Shown here: piece by piece, positions 25,944-34,291 of the stretch
Numbering within the stretch: position 1 is the first letter of the stretch
Layout of the letters: each line of letters opens with the position of its first letter
Assembly (NCBI GenBank): GCA_903875425.1
Contig: CAIQWC010000042.1
Coordinates: 1 to 61,792, forward strand
Direction: 5' to 3'
DNA: 61,792 nucleotides
Source: an uncultured Actinomycetes bacterium
Lineage (GTDB): Bacteria; Actinomycetota; Acidimicrobiia; Acidimicrobiales; RAAP-2
The notes under the pieces: model-generated
Database searches by the model: none
The model's input: only the letters and a program-made list of their open reading frames with translations
What the model was told of the DNA's origin: nothing
Made by a program: the position numbers and the translations under genes

Positions 25944-26743
25944 TAGGCGTCGACCTCCTCAAGTACGATTCGCATTGCTTGAACCGTAACCGCTACGTCG
26001 TGCACTCTCACCATTCTTGCTCCCGCTTCGAAGGCCGCTACCGCCGTAGCGATAGAGCCTTCGAGTCGATCTTCCGGCCCCAGGCTTTGGTGACCCAATG
26101 CTCCCAAGAAACCCTTCCGACTTGTTCCCACCACCAGCCCAGCGCCCCATCGGTCGGCAAGGCCAACGAGTCGGTCGCCATGGGCTAGCAAGGTCCAATT
26201 GTGCTCAAAAGACTTACCAAAACCGATACCGGGATCGAGCCATAACTCGCCCACCCCGGCCTCTCGGGCCTTCTGGGCGTGGGTATCAAGCCACTGCTCT
26301 ACCTCGGTAACTACATCATCGTAGTGGGGATGATCTTGCATGGTGGCCGGTGTCCCCTTGGCATGCATGGCAACCCATGCCACGCCAAGCTCCCCGGCGA
26401 CCCCTGCCAAGGTTCCCGATACATCGTTAATCATGCTTGCGCCCGCGGCGACGGCTGCCCGGGCCACGCCAGCTTTCGTCGTATCCACGCTGATGCGCCC
26501 GTGGCCCGTCAAACCTTCGATGACGGGGATTACTCGCAGTAATTCTTCCTCTTCACTCACCGGGCTTGCCCCAGGGCGCGAGGACTCACCACCGACATCT
26601 ACCACGCCTGCACCTTCGGCGAAGAGCGCGAGGCCGCGCACAATGGCGTCGTCAACGTGCTCGGTCCTTGCCGAAGCAAAGAACGAATCCGGCGTCACGT
26701 TAATAATTCCCATGACCATGGGAAGATCCACGGTGGAGCGCAA
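25943..26743 (-). CDS. folP: Dihydropteroate synthase
   Basis: A TIM-barrel enzyme of up to 266 residues that joins p-aminobenzoate to the pterin. MGIINVTPDSFF is the N-terminal signature, GAGVVDVGGESSRPG the pterin loop, and SRKGFLGAL the sulfonamide/phosphate region. The longest start is TTG 26743, 2 bp after folE; GTG 26731 and ATG 26719 are shorter options and no clear Shine-Dalgarno decides. Confidence 0.96.
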   Translation of the reverse strand: MRSTVDLPMVMGIINVTPDSFFASARTEHVDDAIVRGLALFAEGAGVVDVGGESSRPGASPVSEEEELLRVIPVIEGLTGHGRISVDTTKAGVARAAVAAGASMINDVSGTLAGVAGELGVAWVAMHAKGTPATMQDHPHYDDVVTEVEQWLDTHAQKAREAGVGELWLDPGIGFGKSFEHNWTLLAHGDRLVGLADRWGAGLVVGTSRKGFLGALGHQSLGPEDRLEGSIATAVAAFEAGARMVRVHDVAVTVQAMRIVLEEVDA

Positions 26744-26745
26744 GA

Positions 26746-27315
26746 TCAGCGACCGTGAATGAACTGTAACGCCTCAGAGCGTGTTGCGAAGTCATCTTTA
26801 AAGATGCCCCGCACCGCTGAGGTAACGGTTAGTGCTCCCGGCTTCTTGACACCACGCATCGTCATGCACAAGTGCTCGGCCTCCAACACGACCAAAGCGC
26901 CTCGTGGCTGCAGTACTCGCTCCATATCGTCGGCAACTTGCGACGTCATTCGTTCTTGTACTTGGAGCCGACGGGCGTAGCCGTCAACAACACGCGCCAA
27001 CTTTGACAACCCTGTAATGCGGCCATCATGACCAGGGATGTACGCAACGTGAGCGCGACCCATGAAGGGAACAAGGTGATGCTCGCAGAGCGATGAGAAG
27101 GGAATATCGCGGACGAGCACCATCTCACCATGGGCTTCGTCAAAGGTCACTTCGAGGTGTTCCGCAGGATCCTCATGCATCCCCGCAAAGAGTTCGTCAT
27201 ACATTGACGCCACGCGGCGCGGCGTGTCCAATAAACCGCTTCGGGTTACGTCCTCGCCAATTGCCGCCAAAAGTTCTCGGACCGCTGCTTGAGCCCGTTC
27301 AATATCAACTGTCAT
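26746..27315 (-). CDS. folE: GTP cyclohydrolase I
   Basis: A 189-residue enzyme making dihydroneopterin triphosphate from GTP. The zinc ligands are in [10 protein letters not shown] and [12 protein letters not shown] 27315 is preferred (GAGGAG seven bases upstream) over a longer frame reaching 27504 inside hpt. The first gene of the folate block, 25 bp after hpt. ftsH, often between hpt and folE in actinobacteria, is absent here. Confidence 0.96.
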   Translation of the reverse strand: MTVDIERAQAAVRELLAAIGEDVTRSGLLDTPRRVASMYDELFAGMHEDPAEHLEVTFDEAHGEMVLVRDIPFSSLCEHHLVPFMGRAHVAYIPGHDGRITGLSKLARVVDGYARRLQVQERMTSQVADDMERVLQPRGALVVLEAEHLCMTMRGVKKPGALTVTSAVRGIFKDDFATRSEALQFIHGR

Positions 27316-27340
27316 TACTCTCTCCTCTAGAAGAGGATCG

Positions 27341-27907
27341 CTAGTGCGATCCTTCGCCAACGTAGGTATAAATCCCATCAAGGTTGCGATAGCGCTCGGC
27401 GACATCAAGGCCGTAGCCAACAACAAAGGAGGGGGGAATAACAAAGCCAACGTACGCAAAGTCGTTCGCCACCCGTTGCTCGCCTTCTTTGAGCAAGAGC
27501 GCACAAATCTCTAGCGACGCGGGACCGCGAGCACCGAGATACTTGCGGAGATAATTAAGGGTTAAGCCCGAGTCGATGATGTCTTCCACCACGATGACAT
27601 GACGATCTTTGAGATCAGCATCGAGGTCTTTGACGATGCGTACAACGCCTGAGGTCGTGGTGGCTGAACCATACGACGACACGGCCATGAAATCGACTTC
27701 AACGGGTAGCTCAATCTGCCGGGCTAAGTCACTCATGAACATCATCGCGCCCTTGAGTACCCCAACGAGTAGGGGCGGTCGACCTTGGTAGTCGAGCGTG
27801 ATTTTGGCTCCCAACTCAGCGACCTTGGCTTGCAAGGCACTCGGCGAAATTACGACATCGCCAAGGTCAGGGCGGGCCCAATCAGGAATGGCATCATCGC
27901 GTGACAT
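27341..27907 (-). CDS. hpt: Hypoxanthine phosphoribosyltransferase
   Basis: A 188-residue purine-salvage enzyme. The PRPP-binding motif [17 protein letters not shown] is intact, as are [14 protein letters not shown] and the catalytic loop SSYGSAT. Next to tilS, as in many Gram-positive bacteria. Confidence 0.95.
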   Translation of the reverse strand: MSRDDAIPDWARPDLGDVVISPSALQAKVAELGAKITLDYQGRPPLLVGVLKGAMMFMSDLARQIELPVEVDFMAVSSYGSATTTSGVVRIVKDLDADLKDRHVIVVEDIIDSGLTLNYLRKYLGARGPASLEICALLLKEGEQRVANDFAYVGFVIPPSFVVGYGLDVAERYRNLDGIYTYVGEGSH

Positions 27908-27926
27908 CGTCGGAAGCGTAGTAGCC

Positions 27927-28841
27927 CTAGATGGCTTTCAGGCTTAGAACGCCCTTACTCCGACGAATTTCTAAGGCGCCCTCGATTTGAGCCGCTACGG
28001 CCGAGCCCATGACGACCGCTTCAATCCGCTCAAGTTCGGCTTCCGAGGGCGCCACAATACCAAGCCCAGCGTCTCGGACGAGACGACGAATAGCCCGTCT
28101 ACGTAGGGCTTCTGGGGCTTGGGCTAATTCCGCCACCGAGTACGGGTTGGTAATGGAATGGATCGAAATCTCCTCGAGAGCATCGTCGTCGCTGCGGGCG
28201 AGACGCGCTACCCGAGCAAGAATAGGAACAGGGTCTCGCTCAGCAATTTCAGTGAGGAGGGGCGTGAGCCGCGCACGAATGGCGTTGCGACGCAGCGAGA
28301 GGTCTCCATTACTTTCGTCATAGGCGACAGCAAGGCCATAGGCCTCACAGAGCGCTTCGAGCTCGGTTTTACGCAGATCCAACAAGGGCTTAGTCGGGCC
28401 AGGCCGCATCGCACCAAGACCTCGGGTACCAGATCCTCTCAAGAGGTTCAGCAGCAGCGTCTCGGCTTGATCATCCATGTGGTGACCAGTAACGATCCCC
28501 GGGGGGAGGACGCCAAAGCGAGCCGCTCTCGCTCTCGCTTCAAGGTTGGGGCCCTGGCCCACGGTAACCTCATAGACCTTCACGAGGCAGCCCAGGCCGA
28601 CACCGAGTGCTTGAACGAGTCGTGCATCCTGGCCACTCGACGGCCTCAGACCGTGATCGACGTGATGCAAGGTCACGCGCTTACCCGTCGCTACGGCTAA
28701 GACAGCCAGCGCCGTTGAATCAGCACCTCCCGAACACGCAAGGTCATAGTGCTTGGCGGAACTGTCGAACTGGCAGCGCTCTAAGAGTCCCTCGGTAAGT
28801 GCAACGGCCTGCGCGCTCGCGCTATCGAGTAACGATGCCAT
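27927..28841 (-). CDS. tilS: tRNA(Ile)-lysidine synthetase
   Basis: A 304-residue PP-loop enzyme that modifies C34 of tRNA-Ile(CAU) to lysidine. The PP-loop is SGGADS near residue 36. HHVDHGLRPSSGQD and GHHMDDQAETLLLNLLRGSG are typical. The length equals the catalytic core plus one helical domain, without the extra C-terminal domain of E. coli TilS (about 430 residues), as is usual in actinobacteria. ATG 28841 overlaps the upstream stop. Confidence 0.94.
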   Translation of the reverse strand: MASLLDSASAQAVALTEGLLERCQFDSSAKHYDLACSGGADSTALAVLAVATGKRVTLHHVDHGLRPSSGQDARLVQALGVGLGCLVKVYEVTVGQGPNLEARARAARFGVLPPGIVTGHHMDDQAETLLLNLLRGSGTRGLGAMRPGPTKPLLDLRKTELEALCEAYGLAVAYDESNGDLSLRRNAIRARLTPLLTEIAERDPVPILARVARLARSDDDALEEISIHSITNPYSVAELAQAPEALRRRAIRRLVRDAGLGIVAPSEAELERIEAVVMGSAVAAQIEGALEIRRSKGVLSLKAI

Positions 28842-29128
28842 CAAGAATCCCGCTGGCGTTCCTCGGCAAGTGCGTCAATAATCCTGGAACGAAGCGCATC
28901 CGGGACGCGGTCTTGGCATCGATCGGCAATCACGATGGGGAACTCCCGCTCAAAACGTGCGGCGGCTCCGCAGGGCTCACAAGCTTCCAGGTGCTGTTTG
29001 ATGCGTGCGCCACAATCATCGTCAAGATCTCCGTCAAAGTATGCCAACAAAGAGGCTACGGCCTCGGCGCAATCAATGTCGAAGAGGGCATGACGAGTCA
29101 GCGCTTCGAAATCATCCTGATTCGCCAT
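28841..29128 (-). CDS. RsrA-like zinc-binding anti-sigma factor domain protein
   Basis: 95 residues. The zinc-associated anti-sigma motif appears as HLEACEPC (His-x3-Cys-x2-Cys), following DCAEAVASLLAYFDGDLDDD. A fourth cysteine lies in IADRCQDRVPDALRSRI, a tail much like that of RsrA-type thiol-sensing anti-sigma factors. No sigR-type ECF gene is adjacent; upstream is a zinc permease and downstream tilS. It may partner an unlinked ECF sigma factor, or have become a zinc/redox-sensing protein of this operon. Confidence 0.75.
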   Translation of the reverse strand: MANQDDFEALTRHALFDIDCAEAVASLLAYFDGDLDDDCGARIKQHLEACEPCGAAARFEREFPIVIADRCQDRVPDALRSRIIDALAEERQRDS

Positions 29129-29137
29129 GGCTCCAAC

Positions 29138-30010
29138 TTATGCCGCTTCCGTTAGGGCTGCCGCAAGGTTACGAAGGCGCTCGAGACCTTCGCGTCGTCG
29201 ACGGGCGATACCAGGACCAACGAGTCGAGCGAGAACGTAGGACGCAAAACTCAGGGCGGAGATGAAGACCGTCGGCGGGACGCTTGACCATACCAGCGCC
29301 AAGATGAGGCCACCTTCGGTAGCCAACATCGCAATCGCAATGCTCACTACCGTGGTCGACGCGGGACCTCGAGAAACGCGCTGTGCCGCAGCTGCGGGAG
29401 TAATGGCTAAGGATAGAACCAGAAGCGTCCCCACTACCTGCGCAGCTTCAGTGACGCTGAGTGCGAGCACGATCAGAAAGATAATTCCAAGCAGTTTGAG
29501 AGATACACCCCGAGCTTGAGCGAGTTCGGGATCTACGGAAGCAAACAACAGCGGTCGATAGATGACCACCATCACCACCATCACCGCAACCGCCAAGGCA
29601 ACCAGAATGAGAATCTGAATCCAGGAAATTCCAAAGATATTGCCGAAGAGAATATTGGTTGCAGCAGAAGCAAACCCTTGGTATCGGCTCAACAAATACA
29701 CGCCGAGCCCAAGCCCAGCTGCCAGCACGACACCAATGGCGGAGTCGCGTTCACGAGAACGATCACCCAAGAGGCCCATCGCCCCAGCAACAACCACAGA
29801 GCCAATCAGTGCTCCGGCAACGGGATTACCAGCAATGAGCAGACCTGCAGACGCTCCGGTGAACGACAACTCTGCGGCGCCGTGCACCGCAAAGGCCATC
29901 TGTCGCGCAATGACAAAGGGTCCGATAATGCCGCAAATTAGGGCGATTAAAAAGCCCGCGACGAGTGCATGTTGCGCAAAGGGCAGCGTGAGATAGGTCA
30001 TGACATCCAT
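29138..30010 (-). CDS. znuB: Zinc/manganese ABC transporter permease (ZnuB type)
   Basis: A 290-residue ABC-3 family permease with about eight membrane helices. It opens with FAQHALVAGFLIALICGIIGPF and contains AVHGAAELSFTGASAGLL, the usual ABC-3 signature. The start overlaps the ATPase stop by 13 bp. A cytoplasmic basic tail (GIARRRREGLERL) closes the protein. Confidence 0.93.
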   Translation of the reverse strand: MDVMTYLTLPFAQHALVAGFLIALICGIIGPFVIARQMAFAVHGAAELSFTGASAGLLIAGNPVAGALIGSVVVAGAMGLLGDRSRERDSAIGVVLAAGLGLGVYLLSRYQGFASAATNILFGNIFGISWIQILILVALAVAVMVVMVVIYRPLLFASVDPELAQARGVSLKLLGIIFLIVLALSVTEAAQVVGTLLVLSLAITPAAAAQRVSRGPASTTVVSIAIAMLATEGGLILALVWSSVPPTVFISALSFASYVLARLVGPGIARRRREGLERLRNLAAALTEAA

Positions 30011-30828
30011 TTCGACGCAACCTCACCGTGATCGTGGTGATGATGGCCGTCAATCTCTGAATGAGATTCCTCATCACCGGCCAGAACAATGACTCGCTCT
30101 CCAACGCGCACTACCTCGACAGGATTTCCATAGAGACCCGTGAGGGTCTCTCGAGTTAGTACCGCTTCTGGCCTACCCAAGACGGAGCGACCATTCACGA
30201 GGTACAAAATGCGGTCAACGTAGGGAAGCACCGGATTGATTTCGTGCGTTACAAAGAGCACCGTTGCACCGCGCTCTCGCCGGTAACGATCGATGACACG
30301 AGTCACCTCCATTTGACGACCAGGATCTAAAGCGAGGAGCGGCTCATCGCAGAGCAATACGCTGGGCTCACCAAGAATGGCTTGGGCGATCCGGAGCCGT
30401 TGCTGCTCGCCACCTGAAAGCATGCCGACGGGGGCATCGGCGTAGTCAAGGGCACCTACTTGCTCAAGCGCTCGCTCAACGAGCGCCCGCTCAGGCCTCG
30501 TGGAGCGAAGTAAGCCGAGCTTGTGACCGTTGAGCCCCAGCGTTACTAAGTCGCGTCCTCGAATTGGTAAGTCGCGATCGAATCCGCGGTGCTGAGGAAT
30601 GTATCCCACTACGCGATTTCGGGGTTTCGGTGCGGTCCCATCGACCAACACAGAGCCTGCCGTTGGTTTCAACAAGCCAAGGAGTACCTTGAGCAAGGTG
30701 GTCTTACCGGATCCATTGGGTCCAAGCACCGCGAGAAACTCACCTGGTCCAGCCTTCAGGTCAAGGTCGCTGAGTATGGATCGTTCACCGTACCCAGCCC
30801 GAAGACCCAGAATTTCAATAGAACTCAT
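29998..30828 (-). CDS. znuC: Zinc/manganese ABC transporter ATP-binding protein (ZnuC type)
   Basis: 276 residues. Walker A GPNGSGKTTLL, the ABC signature LSGGEQQRL, Walker B VLLCDEPLLALD and a switch His in FVTHEINP are all present. After the ATPase domain a His-rich tail GHHHHDHGEVA near the C-terminus suggests metal binding. ATG 30828 overlaps the znuA stop as ATGA, with AGGAG seven bases upstream. Confidence 0.94.
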   Translation of the reverse strand: MSSIEILGLRAGYGERSILSDLDLKAGPGEFLAVLGPNGSGKTTLLKVLLGLLKPTAGSVLVDGTAPKPRNRVVGYIPQHRGFDRDLPIRGRDLVTLGLNGHKLGLLRSTRPERALVERALEQVGALDYADAPVGMLSGGEQQRLRIAQAILGEPSVLLCDEPLLALDPGRQMEVTRVIDRYRRERGATVLFVTHEINPVLPYVDRILYLVNGRSVLGRPEAVLTRETLTGLYGNPVEVVRVGERVIVLAGDEESHSEIDGHHHHDHGEVASKWMS

Positions 30829-31727
30829 TGGTGAACTCCTAACGCCGCGCTTAAGCGCGTGATCTGGGCATGTTGCCAAGAGACAAAGCTTGCTCCCTCA
30901 GGCTCCACAACTTCCGAAACGCCGAGCACTGGTATGGAGGCGTTCTGCGCACTTTGTTGGACCTGGGTCGTTACGCCGCTCACGGTCTGCACGTTGTAAA
31001 CCAGCACCGCAACACGACGATCCTTCAGTTGCGTTTGTATCGTTCGCTGATCAGAAAACGATGGAGCTACTCCATTTTCAATAGCCAGCGAAAACCCAAG
31101 AGGGGAGACGATACGAAGCCCCGCCTCAGTTAAGAGATACGCAGCGACACGCTCGGTCTGCGCAACGGTGCTGCCGTGACGTTCCAACTTGATCGTTGCA
31201 AGTTCCTTCACCAGCGTTGCTATGCCCATGGTGAAGTTCTTCAGTCTGGCCAGGAAGTACGAACGATTTCGGGGATCCTGCGCAGCCATGGCTTGTTCTA
31301 TGGCGGCTGCAGCGATGGGAACATGATCGATCCAGTACCAAAGGTGTGGGTTGGCGTCGCTGCGCACCACCTTGAGTACCGACGACACATTCACCACACG
31401 TCGCGGCCCGGTGGCCCCGGTAGCCAAGAGCTGTCCGACATAGGGGTCGTATCCCATGCCATTTTCAATGACCACCGACGCTTGGTTTACCAATGCCGCA
31501 TCGGCAGCGGTGGCTGTAAAACTGTGAGGATCTAGGGCCGGATTGGCAAGTAGCGACACGACGTTGACTCGATTCCCGCCGATCGCTGCCGCTACAGCCC
31601 CCCAAGGACTCTCACCCGCTACCACCCGAAGGGGGACAGAACTCGAGGCCGTCCCTATCCCACAAGAGGCCAAAAATATGGCGCTGACCACTGGCACTCC
31701 AAGGAGGCGCGTGATCGTGGTGGACAT
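30825..31727 (-). CDS. znuA: Zinc/manganese ABC transporter substrate-binding lipoprotein (ZnuA/TroA type)
   Basis: 300 residues. A signal peptide ends in the lipobox LASC (MSTTITRLLGVPVVSAIFLASCG). Metal-binding His residues are at ALDPHSFTA and SDANPHLWYW. It lacks the His-rich loop of Gram-negative ZnuA. First gene of the long operon, divergent from zur, so zinc control is expected. ATG 31727. Confidence 0.92.
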   Translation of the reverse strand: MSTTITRLLGVPVVSAIFLASCGIGTASSSVPLRVVAGESPWGAVAAAIGGNRVNVVSLLANPALDPHSFTATAADAALVNQASVVIENGMGYDPYVGQLLATGATGPRRVVNVSSVLKVVRSDANPHLWYWIDHVPIAAAAIEQAMAAQDPRNRSYFLARLKNFTMGIATLVKELATIKLERHGSTVAQTERVAAYLLTEAGLRIVSPLGFSLAIENGVAPSFSDQRTIQTQLKDRRVAVLVYNVQTVSGVTTQVQQSAQNASIPVLGVSEVVEPEGASFVSWQHAQITRLSAALGVHQ

Positions 31728-31770
31728 TGGATACCGCCTATCTAGAATGATTCCGGATAAAACGATAACA

Positions 31771-31788
31771 GATAATGAGAACGGTTAC
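31771..31788. promoter_or_regulatory. Candidate Zur-binding region between znuA and zur
   Basis: The 69 bp divergent spacer contains GATAATGAGAACGGTTAC. Its left half resembles the A/T-rich half of known actinobacterial Zur boxes, but the right half is poor. The assignment rests mainly on position between a zinc transporter and a Fur-family gene. Confidence 0.35.
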
Positions 31789-31796
31789 AATTTGGG

Positions 31797-32201
31797 ATGG
31801 CTGCTGACCAAGTCCCTAAAACGAGAACCACCCGCCAAGGTCTCTGGATCCTCGAAATTCTCAATGAGAGCGATGGCTTTATGTCAGCCCATCAGCTCCA
31901 CGCCAAGCTCGCTGCCAAAGGAAATCCCGTGGGTCTCGCCACGGTCTACAACCGGTTACGGTCCCTTGCGGAAGCGCGCGATGTCGACGTGCTCAAGACT
32001 GAGGCAGGAGAAGCCCTGTACCGACGATGCGGCGTCGATGGCCACCACCACCATTTGCGCTGTCGCCGCTGTGGGGCCGTTGAAGAAGTCGAATCAGCGC
32101 AGGTAGAGGTTTGGGCTCAGTCTCTGGCAGATAATGCGGGGTTCACCGACATCAGCCACACCATTGAGATCACGGGAATTTGTGCCACCTGTCATGGATG
32201 A
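31797..32201 (+). CDS. zur: Fur-family zinc uptake regulator (Zur)
   Basis: 134 residues: a winged helix (SAHQLHAKLAAKGNPVGLATVYNRLRSL) and a dimerisation domain with HHHHLRCRRCGAVEEVE. Cys pairs in CRRC and the terminal ICATC form the structural zinc site. YRRCGVDGHHHHL contributes His ligands. Divergent orientation from znuACB strongly supports Zur over Fur. ATG 31797 is within 70 bp of znuA. The pgeF gene starts inside its last codons. Confidence 0.9.
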   Translation: MAADQVPKTRTTRQGLWILEILNESDGFMSAHQLHAKLAAKGNPVGLATVYNRLRSLAEARDVDVLKTEAGEALYRRCGVDGHHHHLRCRRCGAVEEVESAQVEVWAQSLADNAGFTDISHTIEITGICATCHG

Positions 32202-32991
32202 GCTCTCAGAACTCGAGGGTATCTGCTGGCTCGAACTCGGTGGACTCCCCCAGGGTCTTAGAGCTGTGGTCACTACCCGACTCGGTGGTATCTCTCGGGG
32301 TGACTACGCAGCCTTGAATCTAGGCCTCCACGTTGGTGACGATGAAGCGGCAGTCCTTGAAAACCGTCGGCGTATCTTTACGGCGCTCGGTCTCGATCCT
32401 CAGCGCGCCAGTTTTATGAATCAGGTCCATGGGAATCGCGTCGCACACGTTGGTCCGAGCGAGCAGGGACGAGGTGTCATGACCCACGACAACGCGATCA
32501 TTGCAACCGACGCGCTCATCACGAAGGAGTTTGAATCTCCTCTCGTCGTACTCAGTGCCGACTGTTCGCCCATTCTCGTTACCGCACACGATGGCTCAGC
32601 CATCGGAGTCGCCCACGCTGGATGGCGCGGAGCGGCGGCGGGAATGAGTAGCGCACTCGTTAACGCCTTTGGTACCTTGAACTACGCAGCGTCCGAGTTA
32701 ATCGCGGTAGTAGGTCCGACGATTAGTCAAGATGCCTACGAAGTAGGTGACGAAGTCGTTGAGGGGCTCCGAGCCGTAACACCAGGTCCGGAATCTGCTT
32801 GGCTAGACCGAATGGTTCGGGCGCACGTCGACGTCGCCGAAGTAAATCGAGCGCAACTGATCGGGGCCGGGATCAAGAGCAGCCATGTGCGCATCACCCG
32901 TGACCGTAGCAATGATGAACTCTTCTTCTCCGATCGCCGGGCTCGACCCTGTGGGCGTATGGCCCTCATCGCATGGCGTACCGAGGCCTAG
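32194..32991 (+). CDS. pgeF: Multicopper polyphenol oxidase / purine nucleosidase, PgeF (YfiH) family
   Basis: 265 residues. The zinc site is made from NQVHG, VLSADCSPILV and GVAHAGWRGAAAG. Start ATG 32194 lies 8 bp inside zur; GTG 32191 is an alternative. Family members were first called laccases; they phosphorolyse or deaminate purine nucleosides, and PgeF edits mis-incorporated L-serine in peptidoglycan precursors in E. coli. The next genes, murL and murD2, make that same precursor region, which supports a peptidoglycan role here. Confidence 0.9.
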   Translation: MDELSELEGICWLELGGLPQGLRAVVTTRLGGISRGDYAALNLGLHVGDDEAAVLENRRRIFTALGLDPQRASFMNQVHGNRVAHVGPSEQGRGVMTHDNAIIATDALITKEFESPLVVLSADCSPILVTAHDGSAIGVAHAGWRGAAAGMSSALVNAFGTLNYAASELIAVVGPTISQDAYEVGDEVVEGLRAVTPGPESAWLDRMVRAHVDVAEVNRAQLIGAGIKSSHVRITRDRSNDELFFSDRRARPCGRMALIAWRTEA

Positions 32992-32995
32992 CATC

Positions 32996-34291
32996 ATGGG
33001 TCTGATGGGGAACGCTACGACTTTTACCTACGACCGGGTCAGCATCGACGTCACTACCGCCACGATCCACTGTCGATACCTCCTTGACGATGAGGCCTTT
33101 ACAGAAATCGCGACCATCCCGGGAGGGAATCTCATTGCTGCCGGTGTACCCCAAGCGGCTTGGTGGTACTTCTTGCTTGCTGGGGTTTCCTATTACAAAA
33201 CGAACCCGGCACCAGACGTCGTCATTGCCGATGGACCAAGTAGTCCCGATGATCGAACATTTTTAGAGACCTTCCTCATCGAAGGTCTCGGTGAGTTCGC
33301 CTTCCGTAATGGGATGGATATCTCCCAACTACGAGTGCGAGGTCTAGACGGGGTCAGAGCACCCTCAACACCCATCCACGCCGAAGGACATGTTCTTATT
33401 CCCTTCGGTGGAGGTCTCGATTCCCTTGTCACCGTGCACGAGCTGGCTGGACTCGCCGAACGAGCCGCACTCTTTGTTGCTGAACGACCCGGAGCCCGCT
33501 TTGAGGCCATCGAGTTACCAGCACAGCAGACGGGTCTCGAAATCATGCGCGCCACGCGGGCCATCGACCCCAAACTGCTCGACGGTATTGATCGTGGCTA
33601 CCTCAACGGCCATGTTCCCGTCACCGGCATCCTCTCAGCGCTCGGCGTTACCACCGCGCTTGCCCACGGCTTCGGAGCCTTGGCAATGTCGAATGAACGC
33701 TCGGCAAGTTCCGCCACCACCACGGGTCCCTTCGGAGCGGTCAATCACCAATGGTCCAAAGGCCTCGCCTTCGAATTAGGGTTTTCAAAAGTACTCGCTA
33801 CCCACATCCCTGGCTTTCGCTATTTCTCTTGGTTGCGAAATCGATCCGAGCTCTCTATTGCGGAAGTCTTTGCTGGCATCCGCGAATACCATCCTCTCTT
33901 TCGAAGCTGCAACCGTGCTTTCCACCAAGATCCTGTTCGCCGGCTCGATACATGGTGTGGAGAGTGCGACAAGTGCCTCTTCATCGACCTCGCGCTTGCC
34001 CCTTTTCTTTCAAGAACACAGCTCAGCGAAATCTTTTCAGGTGTCGAACCTCTAGAAAATGAGGCCTTGCGGGCACAGTTGGAAATCTTGTGCGATACCG
34101 CTGACGGTGTTCGACCTTTTGAGTGCGTTGGCGATGCCAGTGAATGCCAAGAGGCCTTGCTGCTTACCGCTCAGCGAGATGACCGTGCGACCAACGCAAT
34201 GATTCAAGACGTCGCCGCCAAGATCACGGATTCACCGAAGCCCGCTCTTGAACAACCCGTCACGATTCCGAAACGATTTCTTCGTGCCTAA
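32996..34291 (+). CDS. murL: UDP-N-acetyl-alpha-D-muramoyl-L-alanyl-L-glutamate epimerase
   Basis: 431 residues from ATG 32996 (GAGG nine bases upstream; ATG 33005 is an alternative). MurL epimerises the terminal L-Glu of UDP-MurNAc-L-Ala-L-Glu to D-Glu in an ATP-dependent manner. Features: a PP-loop-like LIPFGGGLDSLVTV near residue 135, and a C-terminal DTWCGECDKCLFIDLALAPF with three cysteines. Identity rests on these, on the whole-length pattern, and on the following MurD-type ligase, the arrangement known in Xanthomonas and some actinobacteria. The 8-bp overlap with the ligase gene couples them. Confidence 0.85.
   Translation: MGLMGNATTFTYDRVSIDVTTATIHCRYLLDDEAFTEIATIPGGNLIAAGVPQAAWWYFLLAGVSYYKTNPAPDVVIADGPSSPDDRTFLETFLIEGLGEFAFRNGMDISQLRVRGLDGVRAPSTPIHAEGHVLIPFGGGLDSLVTVHELAGLAERAALFVAERPGARFEAIELPAQQTGLEIMRATRAIDPKLLDGIDRGYLNGHVPVTGILSALGVTTALAHGFGALAMSNERSASSATTTGPFGAVNHQWSKGLAFELGFSKVLATHIPGFRYFSWLRNRSELSIAEVFAGIREYHPLFRSCNRAFHQDPVRRLDTWCGECDKCLFIDLALAPFLSRTQLSEIFSGVEPLENEALRAQLEILCDTADGVRPFECVGDASECQEALLLTAQRDDRATNAMIQDVAAKITDSPKPALEQPVTIPKRFLRA

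Noticed and set aside
26746-27504. Longer GTP cyclohydrolase I frame reaching into hpt
   Set aside because: The extra N-terminus is hpt antisense-phase sequence; ATG 27315 has GAGGAG and fits the family length.
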